Source: Tribonema minus (Eukaryota > Sar > Xanthophyceae > Tribonematales > Tribonemataceae). From it: a DNA stretch of 64,000 nt. Location: the NCBI GenBank assembly GCA_017506865.1, contig JAFCMP010000517.1, positions 310,001-374,000 on the forward strand, written 5' to 3'. Both the position numbers and the translations under genes were made by a program. The notes beneath the pieces are model-generated. The model saw only the letters and a program-made list of their open reading frames with translations. It was not told the DNA's origin and did not search any database. Below, piece after piece: positions 1-13,116 of this stretch (the stretch's first letter is position 1; every line of letters begins with the position of its first letter).

Positions 1-1181
1 TAACCCTGTTTGGTCCACCCTATGATGATGAACTCAGGACAGAGCTGGTGGAGGGCGGCCCTAGGGAACGCCTCAATGTGCTCATTCGCACGGGGCACAT
101 GTTTTTGCCACGCAACGCGCGGGCGGGCTTCGACTTCTTGCGGCGGCAGCACCTACTGCAGGTACGGGACTGACTGGTGCTGCACAATGCACATTGTGCC
201 GCTGCATACTCAGGTTTTAACTGTTCTCAGGAACCACTGCAGATGGCAAGTCACAGTGATAGTGATAGAGCAGCAATTGAGAGTTTGGGGGACATTCCAA
301 TAAGCGCGGCGCTGCTGTGTAGCAGGCGCGCTGTAGTTTAATATTAGACAACAAGAAGTAGTTTTCTGCACACCATTGCAATGATGTCCACCTTCTTGAA
401 GAACCGTGCTAGAGCAGTGATTCAGAGCAAACCATGCAATGTCGCTGCTGCAGCATCTGTTGCTTATCCGGGACAGTACTGTCAGCAAGGATGTACTTGT
501 TTGCTTCGGCGCAAGCCCTATAAAGCATGCAGCTGCTACACTGGTGCAGGCTGCTACACTGGTGCAATGTATGTGCTCATAGGGCGTCTGTAAGCTCAGC
601 CGAAAGCAAGTGATACCTATGGCATGTTCAGTCAGGCCAGCTACACATTGGCGTTCAGGAGGACTTTGTCCATTGCGGCCCCTACACCTACAGCAGAGCC
701 CCCGCTGTCCCTATCAGTAGTACAGACTTTGGGTGCGCTGTCAGCACACGCTTTGCACGGCCATTATGCCTTCCTTATATTATAGGGACTCCGCCCCTCA
801 AGCAGAAGTTGTTGAAGTTCACCATGACTCGCTGCAACAACCCCGTCTGTAGCGCAGCGGAAAGCGCAGCCCTAATCCTAGCAATTGCTATCCCCTTAAG
901 TGCCGCATCAGCTGATCTGAAGTTCGACGCACGCGCATGTGCTGGGCCTGGGCAAGTGTTTTGCAGTCTTTCAGTCATTGCAAGGGTTTGAAGACGCTCG
1001 TGCCAACTTCAGCAAGCAACTTACACATGTGCAACGCTGTCCTCTTTGCATCGTGCAGAAGACAGTGACTGCCGCGAAGCGGAAGGCGGCACAACTGGCA
1101 GAGCAACAGCCAAACGCTGAGAGTATTGCTTCTGAGGACTCGGAGGTGCTGAGTGCCACCAAGCAGCCTCGCCTGCAATAG
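1..1181 (+). CDS. 3' part of an unknown protein gene (two exons visible, 5' end outside window)
   Basis: Two open stretches join in phase. Exon 1 runs from the window edge to 161 (frame starting at base 3, 53 codons) and stops at a CTGCAG|GTACGG donor. The likely last exon is 975-1181, after a pyrimidine-rich tttgcagtctttcag acceptor, ending in TAG. The joined C-terminus reads as a helical, charged tail with a CPLC pair (about 1068) and a KRK-rich stretch, so a zinc ligand pair or nuclear protein is possible. I recognise no family. Bases 162-974 would be intron, and I found no further exon there. The choice of last exon is inference from phase and composition. Confidence 0.4.
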
Positions 1182-2912
1182 CTTCGAAAGCGCTTGTTCC
1201 GGGGGTCCCTCCCCCCCCAATTTCAGCCCCTATTGGGCATGTCGACGGGGTGCGAGGGGACAACGCATGCACCATACTGATCAATATCAAGGGGCCATAC
1301 TGACCAGTGCCAGTGCCACACAGAACTAGGCCACAACACAGTGCATGCGTCGTGTAGGGATAGCGGTCGGAGTGACTCGCGATCATCATGGCACAGGACA
1401 GCGGCATATGTTTGAGGACCGCTTTTGCGGTCCACATGGGTTTGCGCTGATGGCATTCAAACGCCTGGTGCACGGTCCGTGCTTGTGAAGGTGCTGTTGA
1501 CGTAAGAATGAAAGCTCTGTATGTTGTGCTCGCTCGTCCTTGTAGTCTCTCCTTCCGTTCTTGTATAATTGGCTGCAGCGTCTTGTCAGCCTGGGCTGAC
1601 AAAGATGCCTGTCAGGGCTACCCTGGACAATGTGTCACACACCTGCACATCAGCCTGTGCCTCATGCTTGGGGCTGCCATGCACAAGTGCAGCGTCGGTC
1701 GTTGAGCGCAACACAAACGAAAACCATGCTGCTTCTTGCCATGGCACGTTGCACTTGCACTTGGCGCACTGGTACTTGTGTGCAGCAGGAGATCTCGATA
1801 TGATTTCTCATTGGTGGTTGCCATACCTTCTTCGCGTTCAAATTGCCAGCGTGGCGCTGGCAAACATGACCAGAGTCGAGTTGATTCTTTCCAATGACAA
1901 CAGGCGTGGCTTCAGCGGCAGCAAGCAAGGCTGCTGCAGTCGTCGGCGTAGCAGGCTCAGGGACTTGTGTAGCCGTAATATGGATCTGCTAAGGGGTTAC
2001 TACTGCAGCAGTTGTGCAGCAAATGGTGGCCCCGCTTTAGTCGCCACGGAGGATAACGAAAGTGTGGTGTGCAGACAAGCTGCGACGTCCAGGCACTTCA
2101 ACTTAGGATTGAAGCGAGAGTGCCTCTTCGTGGACAGGGAAGCAGATCATATATTAATCACCGGTCAGGCAATGGCAGGTGAGAACGGGACACCTGGGCT
2201 GGAGCCAGCGGGGGGGAGATGGCGGGGCATGGCCCCGGCAATACCCGACTCTAGGGGCGTAGGCTGCTGCACGCGTCATGCAGCTGCCCTGGATCATTCT
2301 GTTGCCTTGAGAGCTTCGACTCGGCGGCCTGCACTAGTTGCAAGTGATAGAGGCGAGCTGGAGGGCGGCTGCTAAGCAAGACGAAGATTTCGGCTGCTAT
2401 GGTACGTATTCTGCACGTATTACAGTGGCTGATTTGCTCTTCCTTGGAACACCTGGCACTAACGATGCTGCCAACTGTGCAGGCACCCTGTTGAACTTCA
2501 GAGGCCGCAGCAAAGCAAATCTCACACAACTTGCTCGGGTGCTTCTGAAGGTGCTGATGCGTAGAGTATTCGACGTATTTTCTGAAGCCTGGCCCTGAAC
2601 TTGAGTCTAGGCGCGCAGATCTTACTCTATCGCGCCAAGTATGGCTACTTCACCGCGCCAGCCTTACCTGCACATCTTTTGTCGGCGGGCTCACGAGCCT
2701 TGGGTCGTACGCTGATGAGTAAGCTGTCCTCCGCTCGCGTGCCTGCCGGTACAAAATTTGGCTCCAGCGCGACACCGCTGATTGAGTTCAGCACACAGTT
2801 GCCCTTGGCGTTCTCTGAAACTACGTGTCCGCGATTGCTTTGCGCCGGCAAGGCCACATACAACAAGCTGACCACTGTGCCGTGCTTGGCCATGTTCGAT
2901 TGCTCCGCTCAG
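1182..2912. other. unresolved stretch, probably intergenic plus 5' intron(s) of the CBM1 gene
   Basis: Several long frames cross this stretch but none has coding-like composition throughout. The downstream CBM1 protein should be secreted and so needs a signal peptide exon. A possible one begins at the ATG at 1725 (MLLLAMARC..., donor-like GTACTT soon after), but this is weak. A basic, leucine-rich frame ending at 2598 could be an exon of something else. Nothing here can be assigned with confidence. Confidence 0.3.
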
Positions 2913-5900
2913 GATCGCTCTCTGGAAGCCACGGGCACGTGTGGGGACTGCGGCCTCAACAAGAAAGACTTCAACGACCTGGAGGATCAGGGAAAGCGCG
3001 TCATATGCGACCCCCTGTGCTCTCAGGACGGGGCAGATCACAGAGGCTGTGGGTGGGAGGGGCGCTTCATTGAGTGCAGGGAGTGCAGCATGTGGGGGGA
3101 CTGGAATTGGGACAACAGCTACCCCTGTGGCGCGTCCAACACGTGCGCTCAGCCATACCAGCAGTGCGGCGGAGGTCAGTTTTGCAGTTGGCGCCGGGGT
3201 GACTGTAGGGGCATGTATACTTTGCTATATGCATGCCGGTTGCGCCTGTTTGTGCTGGCGAAAATGCAGATGATACCACGAGTCCACAACGAAGTGAGGC
3301 AGTGGCTTGTTGACAGCTTAATCAGCGCCTGCATCACTGACAGCTTAATCAGCGCCTGCATCACTGCTCATGGATTCTAGTTCATCACAAGATCGGTTGC
3401 TGTCTTTACAGGGACAGCATATGTCTAGCCCGTACGCCATACACAACATTCGTGTGAAAGTTGCTCGCTGCGTATGGCAAGAGCTCGCCAAAGCAGCTGC
3501 AGCACCAAGCTTTCCATTGCGTCGTGAACCACATCCAGATAATGTTGGCACAGGACAGTGTTGGCCGACATCAAACTGCATCGCCCGCAATGCCTCGAAC
3601 CCACAATGCATAGTTGTGGTACTACAGTTTATTCACAGAATTGGTGCAGTGGACCGCGCAAGCGTAGAAGTGAGCGTGTGCAGCACTCTGCATCTGCCAT
3701 GTACTTTTTATTAATTCTCGCTCAGGGCGCGAAAAAGCCCAGATACCTACGTACTCGCCGCCACCACATACCACTGGCACGCCAGTGCATTCGTGCTGCA
3801 CGCGCCCCACCGGCCGAAGCTGATGCTGGTGGCATGCACAGCGTCAAAACTGCGTCTTTGTCACTGTCATCTGCGCCTTCGCCTTTGCCTTTAGCACGTG
3901 TGCTGCGCCCTCTTTATGCCCATGTCGCTTCTTTTTGTGCTCAATAGCCGGTTGGACAGGACCGGCCTGCTGCCCGCCAAACCACTTCTGCACGGAGGAC
4001 CAGTACGACCCTGGGTACCTGCAGGTGACGCGCCGCGGCTTGAAGTTGACGTTGAATGCATGATGAGTTCATGGCGACCATCTTCTTCAATTGCAGTTCA
4101 AGCGGCGCTAGACAGCTCTGCCACATCATGTATGCCCAGCTACACATAAAGCCAAGCTGCGTTCACAGTCTGCATGCCAGAACTGCCTTGTTTTGTGTCA
4201 TCACCGCACCTGCAGCGATGAAATTTTGAAGCCAGTAGTTTGTTCAGTGATGGCACACTCTTTTTTATGACGGTGTCAAGCCCAACCGCATCACACATCA
4301 CCAGGCCATCGTGCAAAAGTGACATTGAGCGGCAGTCTAAGATTTGCGAGCAAGAGGATCGGAACTTTGCCATAGAGAATGTAACTGAAGTCGCTTCAGG
4401 CCCCCCTGCCCCTCCAATGTTGCTGCTGGCTGACGCTGCGTATGCTGGCACCCACCGCCTCCGCAGTGCCTCCCGAATGACAAGAAGACGCAGGCGCCTG
4501 TAACTGCCACCCCCACGACCCCAGCCCCCTCGGCCACGCCTCTCACCCAGGAGCCAACTGCCGCCGTCACGGCGCCGCCGACGCCCGAGCCCACCCAGGC
4601 GGTGAGTGTATAGTACCTGAAGTACGCACATGCCTGGTGCTTGTACATGTGGAGCATGAGAATTCATTCCCGGTGCAGTATCACTGAGGACGGCGAGGTG
4701 ATGTGGTGCTGTCGGGACCGCGTGCGCAGCAGTGTGTATGCAGTTGATGTTGTGGATGTGACAGAAGTGAACCACGGCAGAGTCCGCCGTAGCTGTGAGT
4801 TTGCATGCACGCCAGTGATGCAGACGCTTGAAGTTTCCTTGTTGAGGTGCTACCTAGGCAGTAGCGTGGTGCATGCATCGCCACCAGGCCTTCTGCAGCA
4901 ATCTGATTACATGTTTCATAGTCTTTCCTTGTGAGCATGCATTTGTGCGTCAGTGCACCTCAGCAATTCCTCACAGGTATGGCTTTTCTTCCCTCTCTCA
5001 AGAGCACAGGGCTCAAAAGTTGATCGCGCGGTGCTGCCGTCATGGCTGCGTCACACTGCTGAACCCCCACCAATCAGTGCTAATCGCTGATATGCAGTGC
5101 CAGTTGAACTGAGCCCGCATTGCTCCAAGCGCAACCCCGCCTCTGCCCCGCCTTCCCCAACCCCCGCTTCCCTTGCCTCTTTCATCCTCCACAACCAGGC
5201 CCCAGAGACTGTGGCACCCACTGCCGCCCCCACGACGATCGCCCCCACCGCCCCCCCCCTCGCCACCCCCAAGCCCACTCATAAGAAGAAGAAGACTAAG
5301 AAGCCCACGGCCCAGCCCACCCCCACCCCGACCGCAACACCCACCCCCCCCCCCACCGCCGCTGCCACAACGCTCCGACCTACGGCCGCGCCCGGCGCGT
5401 GCGACAAGGTCAACAGCGCGTGCACACTGCTCGCCGCCACCGCCGCCGCCGCCGCCGGCAATGCGCCGCTGCCGCTGATGCTGCCGTCCACGTGCTGCGG
5501 CGGCCTCGAGTGCGTGGTGGAGGTCACGGGCGGCGCCGCGGGGCGCTGCGCGGACCCGGCGACGGCGGCGGCGGTGTCGCTGCTGGTGACGGCGCGCGCG
5601 CACCCGGGCAACGACTGCGCGCTCGCCGCTGCGCAGGCCGTCGTCGGCGCGCAGACGAGCGGCCTCTGCGGCGACGACTGCGCCGTGCTCAGCGCGACGG
5701 TCGCCGCGTGCCAGCGCGCGGCGGAGGCGCGGCGCGGCCGCCGCCTCCTCTCCGCCGCCGCCGCCGACGCTCCGCAGCAGTGGCGGCAGCAGCGCGGCAG
5801 CGGCGCTGCGCGTGAGCTGGCGGCGGTGTGCGCGGCCGACGCCGCCGCGTCCTGCGACGTCTCCATCGAGCTGAGCATGGTGCACCTGGGGGGGTTCGAG

Positions 5901-8203
5901 GGGGCGCAGGCGGGGGTGGCAGCGCTCCTCGCGCCGCCGGGGCTGCGCGCCATCGCTCAGAGCATGGGCGTGCCGCCCGCGCAGGTGACCGTGTCGAACA
6001 TCGCGGTGCAGGGCGCGGCGCAGCAGGGCGCGGGCGCGCCGCCCGTCGGCGGCGGCATCGACGGCGGCGGCAGCGGCAGCGCTCAGGTGCGTGGGCACGT
6101 ATCCTGTGGTAGGGGGTATGTATGTATAGATTGCCAAGTATGTGTGTAGGTATTTATGTATGATTGCCGCCTGCTGCATGTAGGTGTAGGCATGGCGCCA
6201 GTGATGCTGTCGTGCTGAGGTGCGCCCCTTGTCGTGAATGTCATTGTCAGAGGCGCACCTTGAGTCTTGGTGCCGTTTGTGTGATGCCAGCACTGCGATG
6301 CTTTGGACACAATTTGCTGTTGCCACTCATACGGCACCAGTACTGCAGCACATTGGACACAAAGTGCCTCAGCAACGCTGGACATCCTCCCTGTTCACTC
6401 CCGCAAGCAGCCGCCAAGTGCCCAACTGCCGGAACTTCACTCACCCTTCAAGCTCTGTCCTCATCCATACACCTCAAAAAACACAAGCAATGCTGCCACG
6501 ACAACACAACGGTCGCTGCTCGCTCTACCCGCATGCCACCACCACCAAACTTCAACTTCCCAAACTTCAACTCTCCCTTGCCGCCACCTGTGCGCGCACC
6601 CCCTTCCCTCAGCCCCCGCCCGCCGACACCGCCGCGCAGCCCGGCGCCGGCAGCTACTGGGTCATCTCCGTCATCGCCGTCGTGCTGGCGGCCGTGTGGA
6701 TAGTGGGGCTGTGCGTGCTGTGGCGCGTGCTGCGCGCGCGCCGCGCCGCGCGGCGCGCGCTTGCGGACAAGGTCGCGCACTTCAAGGAGCTTGAGGCGGC
6801 GGGCGGCTACGTCAAGGAGGGCGGCGGCGGCGGCGGCGGCGATGGCGAAGCGTACCACTTCAAGCTCACCAGCTCCGTCAAGACGATGCTCGGGAAGGCC
6901 TTCGAGGAGAGCCAGGCGGACGACGAGTTCTCGTACGCGGTGAGATGGGGGAGCAGTGATGCAGTTGAACTTGCAGCGTCACACTTGAAGTCATATGCTG
7001 CGTTTGCTCGCCTGGCGTGCTCTCGTGATCCGCCATTCGCATGCGCTTCCAAACGTTCATTCGGTGCGTCTTGCGGACTACAGCGTTGAGCAGTTCTGCT
7101 CTTCGGTCGGACCTCTCGTTGTCACAAAAGCCCTTGCTGCACCCCCTTGCAGCCTGTGCTATGCGTACACATCACCCCCATCACACCCTCTCGACCTACA
7201 CGACCTTGCATCGCCGCTCAGCACACCTGCAGCCCTGCTCGCCCATGCGCAGCGCCCCCTCCACACCAAACCCTCGTCTCAAACCGCCGCTCCCGCGACT
7301 GCACACCCCGCATCACGGCTCTGCAGCTCCCCGAACCCCCGTCAACGGAAGAGGTCGAATGTGGAGGGACACTACGAGCTCGAGCGCACGTAGTACTGCA
7401 CTGCGGACGGCGAGCTTGGCGTTCTGACCCCCCCCCTCCCCCCCCCCCCCCCATGCCCCCCCCTTGCTGTACAGGTCTCGACGCGCTCCGGCCGCTCCAA
7501 GCAGTCCACGTCGCGCTCCTCGCGCGCGCCGAGCGCTGCCCCCAGCGGCGCCCTCAGCCACGCGCGCACACGCGCGTCGCTGTACGCGAGCTCCTACGTC
7601 TCCAGCTCGCGCGGGTCGCCGCGCTCGACAACCGAGGACGAGGACGAGTCCTCGCGCAGCAGCGGAGGCGGCGGCGGCGGCGGCGATGTGCTGAGTGTCG
7701 ACATGAGCCTCAGCACGTACGACACGCGCGACACGCGCTTCCACCGCATGCGCGCGCTCACGCCGACGTCGCGCGCCGCCTCCATCAGCGAGGTGTCCGG
7801 CGGCGGCTACGGCGGCGACGGCGGCAGCAGCAGCAGCAGCAGCAGCGGCAGCCCGCAGCGGTCGGCGGCGGCGCCACTGCGCTCGCACCCGCCGACGCCC
7901 GCCGCGACAGCGCCGCAGCCGCGCGGCGACGCTGCGCCGCTCAAGCTCTTCCTCTTCAACTCTGTGGCCACCGCTGACAGCGCCATCAGCGCGCTCACGG
8001 AGAAGACGGGGACGTTCGGCAGCATCAGCGGCGGCGGCGGCGGCGGCGGCGACGGCGCGTCCGTCTACTTTACGGATGCGGACGCGGGGGCGGGGTCTGC
8101 GGCTGGCGACGGCAGCGTGAGCCTGTGCGCGCGCTCTGTGCTGAGCGATGGCGACGGTCCGCTGCCCATCAACGCCGTCTCGCCCATCTCGCGGCACATG
8201 TAG
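2913..8203 (+). CDS. type I membrane protein with a fungal-type cellulose-binding domain (CBM1)
   Basis: Exons 2913-3174, 3948-4024, 4467-4601, 5199-6086, 6613-6939 and 7475-8203 join in phase to about 805 codons. All introns are GT-AG. Order: a Cys-rich extracellular part; a CBM1 module split over the first three exons (QCGGAGWTG, then C-C-P, FCTED, GYLQ-CLP), which binds crystalline cellulose in this family; a Thr/Pro stalk with repeated PTP/TAA and a KKKKTKK patch; a second Cys-containing ectodomain; one transmembrane helix about residues 467-491 (WVISVIAVVLAAVWIVGL) followed by an Arg-rich stop-transfer; then a Ser/Gly-rich cytoplasmic tail of about 310 residues ending at TAG 8201. The first listed exon starts at an acceptor (ctccgctcag|GAT), so a signal-peptide exon should lie upstream and was not found. 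An extra small exon between 6940 and 7474 cannot be excluded. The role is inferred: a wall-to-membrane linker or cellulose sensor. Confidence 0.72.
3701..3743 (-). repeat. short retroposon-like repeat, copy 1 (5'-truncated)
   Basis: On the minus strand it carries the shared 3' end ATCTGGGCTTTTTCGCGCCC, then TGAGCGAGAATTAATAAAAA, followed by GTAC. It lies in the first intron of the CBM1 gene. The same end is found at 15680-15749, 35035-35073 and 45911-45981. The target duplication here is unclear. Confidence 0.6.
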
Positions 8204-10231
8204 GTAGCGTCGGCGGCAGCGGCGGCGGCGGCGGCGGCGGCGGCGGCTGGTGGCTGCTGCGGAGGGGCGTTGTGGTATGTGCGCGGTGGGAGTGGTGCGG
8301 CGGCGGCGGCGGCGGCGGCGGCGGCTGCGGTAATGGCGGTGCGCTGCGCGCACTAGTGTTTTTACGCGTCAACAGGCGTTGGCGGTGAGTGGCTCGGTCG
8401 GTGCCGCCTCAGAGGGCAGGCAGAAGCAGCAGCAGCAGCAGCAGCCTCGGTTGCGATGAGTTGTCGGAGGCCATGTCACGAAGTAAGCGGTATGGTAGGT
8501 AGCTTCGTCACATCAGGCATGCCAGCACTACCTGCCGGATGGCCCTTCAGCGGGGTCTGTTATCCGGGGGAGTTTGGGGGGTGACTACCACGCTCCCCCC
8601 TTCCCCCTCCATCCCCCCCTCTCCCCCCACCCGGGGTGTGTCCGGGCACTCTCAAGTGTGTGTTTTTAGGCAGTGCTGAAGTAGGCGCGGTAACGGCGCC
8701 ACCCGCGCGCGCAAGAAAGCAGGTAGCAGAGTGCTCCATGCACCCCATGCAGCCAGCCCCCCCCAGGCTGTGTATCGGTTTCTTCTTTTTTCCATGGACT
8801 TGGTATACTATGTTTCGCTCGACCTGCGGGCTCCACCACAGAGTCGGAGTCAGGGTCAGGGTCTTGCGCCTCAGAGCAGCTTCCTGCTGAGCGTGCGCGA
8901 CCCAACACTGCTAGAATGCTTCTTTTGTGTCTACAACATCTTGAGAGAGGCAGACAAGTTAATACAAACGTGCCAGAGTGCAGCTCCCGCTTTCTCTATT
9001 GCATGCGCCTCTACTGTGTTTTTGTGTTGCTTCATATGGTTGCAAAGGCCAATTGATCATGTTTGTGGTCTTCTCTGTGTGCTGATGCATGTGCGTGTGG
9101 TGATTTCTTGTGTCTGCAAGCTGTCAATGTGCAGTCCAGCACTTCCTTGCACGACACGCTTATTGCGTGCAAATCTGCACAAGTTTACGAGCGCTGAATG
9201 CATGCACTACACATTCCAGTTCTTGCAGTATCTGATTCTAGCACTAGCACTCTGATTTTGCTTAAGCAACGCACTGCTTCAACTCCTGTATACTATTTGT
9301 CAATTCTTACGCAGGGGGGCGTGTAAAAGCCCCAAATGGTGGGTGTCAAGCTTGCTACCAGAGTCTACGTATACCTGGTGACAACAAGGTCTCGCAATTC
9401 GCGCTGACAATCACTTCTCAACGGGATCACCAAATGGCATCTGCCACCACTACATATATCCTCGTCCATCTGTCCGCTCTGTAGATCCGTCATGTGTGCA
9501 TCACACTCATGTGTGCTCTTTGGTGTCTAGAGCATGAGAGCGGTAACAAAGATGGGCTTATGATGCCTCAGTGAAGCAAGGCATGCGCACACACTGAATC
9601 ATGCATGAAGTCACTGCAGTCCTCGTTCCCGCAGCAGGTGTGAGCCTGCACTTACAGTTTGCATCTGTTGTCTACATACATTAACTTTCAAAAGCAGGCA
9701 AGGTGCTGCGTACATGGGCTTGACAAACATTTTCACTATGCAGCTTCTTGGCTCATGGTAGTCGTGCATGCATGGGATTGTCAGCCTGAGCGATGTCACG
9801 CGTCACCGCTCTACTGCTGGAGCATCAAGCAAGGAGGCACAATGCACAGCAATCTTATGCATCAACTCATCTGTCAAAGAGTTTACTAACTTGCACCTGA
9901 GAAATCAGATTTCCCGTGATGTTCGCCAGAAAGGCACAAAGTTTCGCGCATTGTGCACCCGCATATCATTACCACCACGCCTTGCGGACCTTTGTGATGC
10001 CTGCAGGTGGTTGCCTGCACAAGTGTTGTGTGTACCACCCACGAGCACCTTTCTACTGAGCGGTGGTGGCATGTGTGCACCCAGTTGTTCTGTACACAAC
10101 GCATCTCGGGTACAGCGTTGTAAACATACATACCCAGTGCTGCGCGTGCTGGCGCATGGCATCGTGCCCGCCACAGCCACATTTACACACAACATATGCT
10201 GCTACTAATATGACACACGTGTGTGCTGCAG
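8204..10231. other. intergenic region between two convergent genes
   Basis: About 2 kb separates the stop of the CBM1 gene (+) from the stop of the IQ-motif gene (-). It begins with GGC/GCG trinucleotide runs (8211-8250, 8300-8335) and a CAG run (8427-8446). I see no gene, RNA or mobile element in the rest. Confidence 0.6.
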
Positions 10232-12397
10232 CTACCCCGCCACTGCCGCAGCGCCCTGCGCGCCGCTGCCACCACTACTCCACGCATCTGCCTTCCTAAC
10301 CACCTGCAGCTCCTCCCGCGCACCGGCCAGCAGACTCGCAGGCAGCCACGTGTACTTGGTGACAAACTGGTGCCCCCCCCCCTCCCCCGCGCCCCCCGCC
10401 TCCCCCCTCCCCGCCAACCGCGGCGGCGACCACGCCCCCGCGGTCCCCGGCCGCGGCGGCGGCCCCAGCGGCGGCGGCTTGCACTTCCGTGGCGCCGTCG
10501 CCACGGGGACCCCCACCCACACCGCGCCGTCCCCCGCCAGCAATTTCAAGTCCCACTCCGTGCGCGGCGGCAGCGTCACGCAAGAGACACGCAGACCCGC
10601 CGCTGTCGCGCGCGGCGGCGCCGCGGCGTGCGCCTCCAGCTCCGCCGCGCTCCACGCCGCCGCTGCGCCGCGCTGCGGCCGCCAGCCCGTGTGCACGAAG
10701 GCGGCGCGGCCCCACGCGCGGCGGCCGGCGCCACGCGCGCGGCGGGCGCGGTAGGCGCGGCGCGCGCGACGCACGCGGCGCAGCGCCGCCACGTAGCGCG
10801 CCCTCTCGCGGCGACTGCGCGCCAGCCGCGCGAGCTGCGCCAGGTGCGCCGCGAGGCGCGCCCGCGCGCGGTGGCCGCGGAAGACGCGCTGCACGTCGCG
10901 CGCCGCCGCCGGCCGCAGCGCGCGCTGCACGCCGCCGCGGACGAGCGCCGCCACCTGCGCGGCGCAGGCCTGGCGGCGGCGCGCCGCGTGCGCCGCCGCC
11001 GCCGCCGCCGCGGCCGCGCGCGCCTCGAACACGGCGCGCTTGCGCTGCAGCTCCTCCTGCTGCAGGCGCGCGGCGGCGGCGCGCGCGCTGCGCTGGCGCG
11101 CGCAGCACTGTATGCGGCGCGCCGCCACGAAGCGGATCGCTGCGCGCGCGTCGGGCGTTTGCCAGTAGGCGGTCCAGAATTGCGCGAAGAAGGCTGCGGA
11201 GGCCTCGCGTGGGGTGATGGTGGTGACGGGGGGGGGCGGGGGGATGGGAGCAGGGAGGGGGCGGGGGGTCTTCTGCCACGTGTGCCGCACCCGGCGCTTG
11301 GGTGTTCGTTTCGTCGCCGTTTTGGATGTCTGGTTCATCGCCGTGCCTGGAGTCTCAGCAGTTGAAGTTGAAAGCGGGCCACGCAAGGTCAGATCTCTGA
11401 TGCCAAGAGAACATGAGGTCCACGAGTGATGTCTTGCGGCGCCGCTGGATGAAGTCTGTGCATGCGTGTAGTGTTCAGGTGACCGAATGTATGGACCCAG
11501 ACAAGTGCCTTGAGCCTGGGCATGTAGACAATGAGCAGCATCAAAACATGCATGTATCTGAGAATTCGAAGACTTCACAGTGCGCAATATCAACGAGCTG
11601 CTACAGATTACAGCAATGTCTTGCCCCAAGCAGGACCACAAAGCGCGGATTGCAGTGTGCGGTACAGGCATGATTGCAGCTTTGCTGTTGCCACTACAAG
11701 CCAGGTTGGCCAGCAGGAATCGACAACAGAAAAGTGAAGGGCATTCTTCAGCTACTGATATTATGCACAAGGGGCCGCAATGGTAGCTGAATGCAACTGC
11801 TTTGCGTCAGTTGTTGCTCACAGAATCAACTTTGAGCGTCTTTAGCTGGGGCACACATGCACACGTGACCTGACTTTGAAGGTGATTGGTTGTTCGGTTC
11901 AAGACAGCAGGTATCACATTTCGTATTTGCTGTGATCCACATTGCAGCTGTCTGCAATTTGAAGCAGCGGCTGGTATGATGTCGAGTCGGATCAATATTT
12001 TGACAAACATGCCACCCAACACCACTGCAGAATGTGAACGTTGCTAGTGAGTGTGAACAAAGGGAAGCTGAGGCTTCGCAGGCTGGCGAAAGGCGTAAAA
12101 AGCGCTTCAGTGTAACCTGTAACAACGATTGAACCCGCCTGTTGCTGCCGCGACTGTTGCAACTCCTTCTGCCTTGTCCTGCGCCGAGTCATGGCCTAGT
12201 TCTGCCTCCTTCCTCCTCGCTGGACTGAGAGACCGGATCACTTCATGGCCTTGTTTCCTGCAGCCCCAGCACCCCATCACAGATGCTTCCATGCGGGATT
12301 TGTTTCCGTCAATGGACAGCGAGTCAGCGCTCTCGTCCGCAAGCACTCGAGCTGCATTTCCACCGCAGCCGCATCGCCCCAGCCATTTCAAGTTCAT
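10232..12397 (-). CDS. IQ-motif protein, probably calmodulin-binding
   Basis: Two exons on the minus strand, 12397-12117 and 11396-10232, join AG|A in phase 2 to give 481 codons. The donor is ACAG|GTTACA and the acceptor is ggcatcag. The N-terminal exon is polar and charged. The second exon carries a Pro-rich stretch, then a long Ala/Arg-rich helical region with at least two IQ-like motifs (RRIQCCARQRSARA and RDVQRVFRGHRARARL), which in known families bind calmodulin or myosin light chains. After that comes a predicted globular C-terminal part (WDLKLLAGDGAVWVGV). The extreme GC content (runs of GCGCGC) leaves all six frames open, so strand choice rests on the IQ motifs. The first exon is less certain than the second. 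The gene is convergent with the CBM1 gene and divergent from the next one. Confidence 0.6.
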
Positions 12398-13116
12398 CCA
12401 CACAGACACTGTTTCTTCAACCCCACTGATAACGGCAAACTGTAACTGCCACCGAGAGTGAGTGAAGCACGCACGCTAGGCTAGCCATGCCAACCCACGA
12501 CTGACATGCTGCGATAGCGCTTGCCCTCCGCTGTCCTGTCCTTGTCCCTCGCTTCTCGCTGTCTTTGTCATGCTTTGGGTCAAAAGGCACATGTTTCCCT
12601 AAGTGACACGATGCGAATAAACAAACCTGGCGTGACGTGTGAAGAATAAACTCAAGGGTTTGGGTTGTGTATGGGTATGCGGTCGGTCAGAAAGGAAGGC
12701 AGATGGCGATGCAGAGCTGCTCACGCTTGCGACCGTAAGCTGCGGGATATGGATGCGCGTTTGTCAGGTCGTCGCTGCAGACGGTTCAGGCGCGGTCGTA
12801 TTTAGGGAAGTTGCATGGAACTTGACCTCTCGTCCTGGTGTAGCTCTGAAGCACCGTGCGTGCACGGTGCTGGGTTTCTGTCACCGCATGCTGCTTGCAC
12901 GTGGTCCTCAAGACACTGTCGCTCTGGAGGACCTCTCCGCCCTCGCCTGTCTGCCTCTGTCGCTGATTGTAAGTTCGCTGATTGCAAATTTCGACTTTGA
13001 GACTGCACTCGCAAACGAACGGGTGCGAACCTCCCAGATACACTCCAGCAACAGCCCACACTTCGCAGCAGCATCAGCATAACACCAAGGACATAGTATC
13101 TGGACATCATCACGCC
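12398..13116. promoter_or_regulatory. divergent intergenic region, likely carrying both promoters
   Basis: About 720 bp separate the proposed start of the IQ gene (12397, -) from the ATG at 13117 (+). No core promoter element can be named from sequence alone. The assignment is purely positional. Confidence 0.3.

Noticed and set aside
1569..2375. 268-codon plus-strand frame
   Set aside because: Non-ATG start, and composition unlike neighbouring exons. It contains intron-like words such as ACTTCAACTTAGG.
8731..9255. 174-codon plus-strand frame
   Set aside because: It starts at a non-ATG codon, is rich in Cys/Leu/Val with no motif, and has no splice partners. Probably chance.
10223..11365. 380-codon plus-strand frame
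   Set aside because: It is the complement of the IQ-motif exon. The extreme GC content keeps all frames open, and the minus strand has recognisable IQ motifs.
12129..12461. Plus-strand Ser/Pro-rich frame
   Set aside because: The minus strand has a better, charged frame that splices in phase to the IQ exon.
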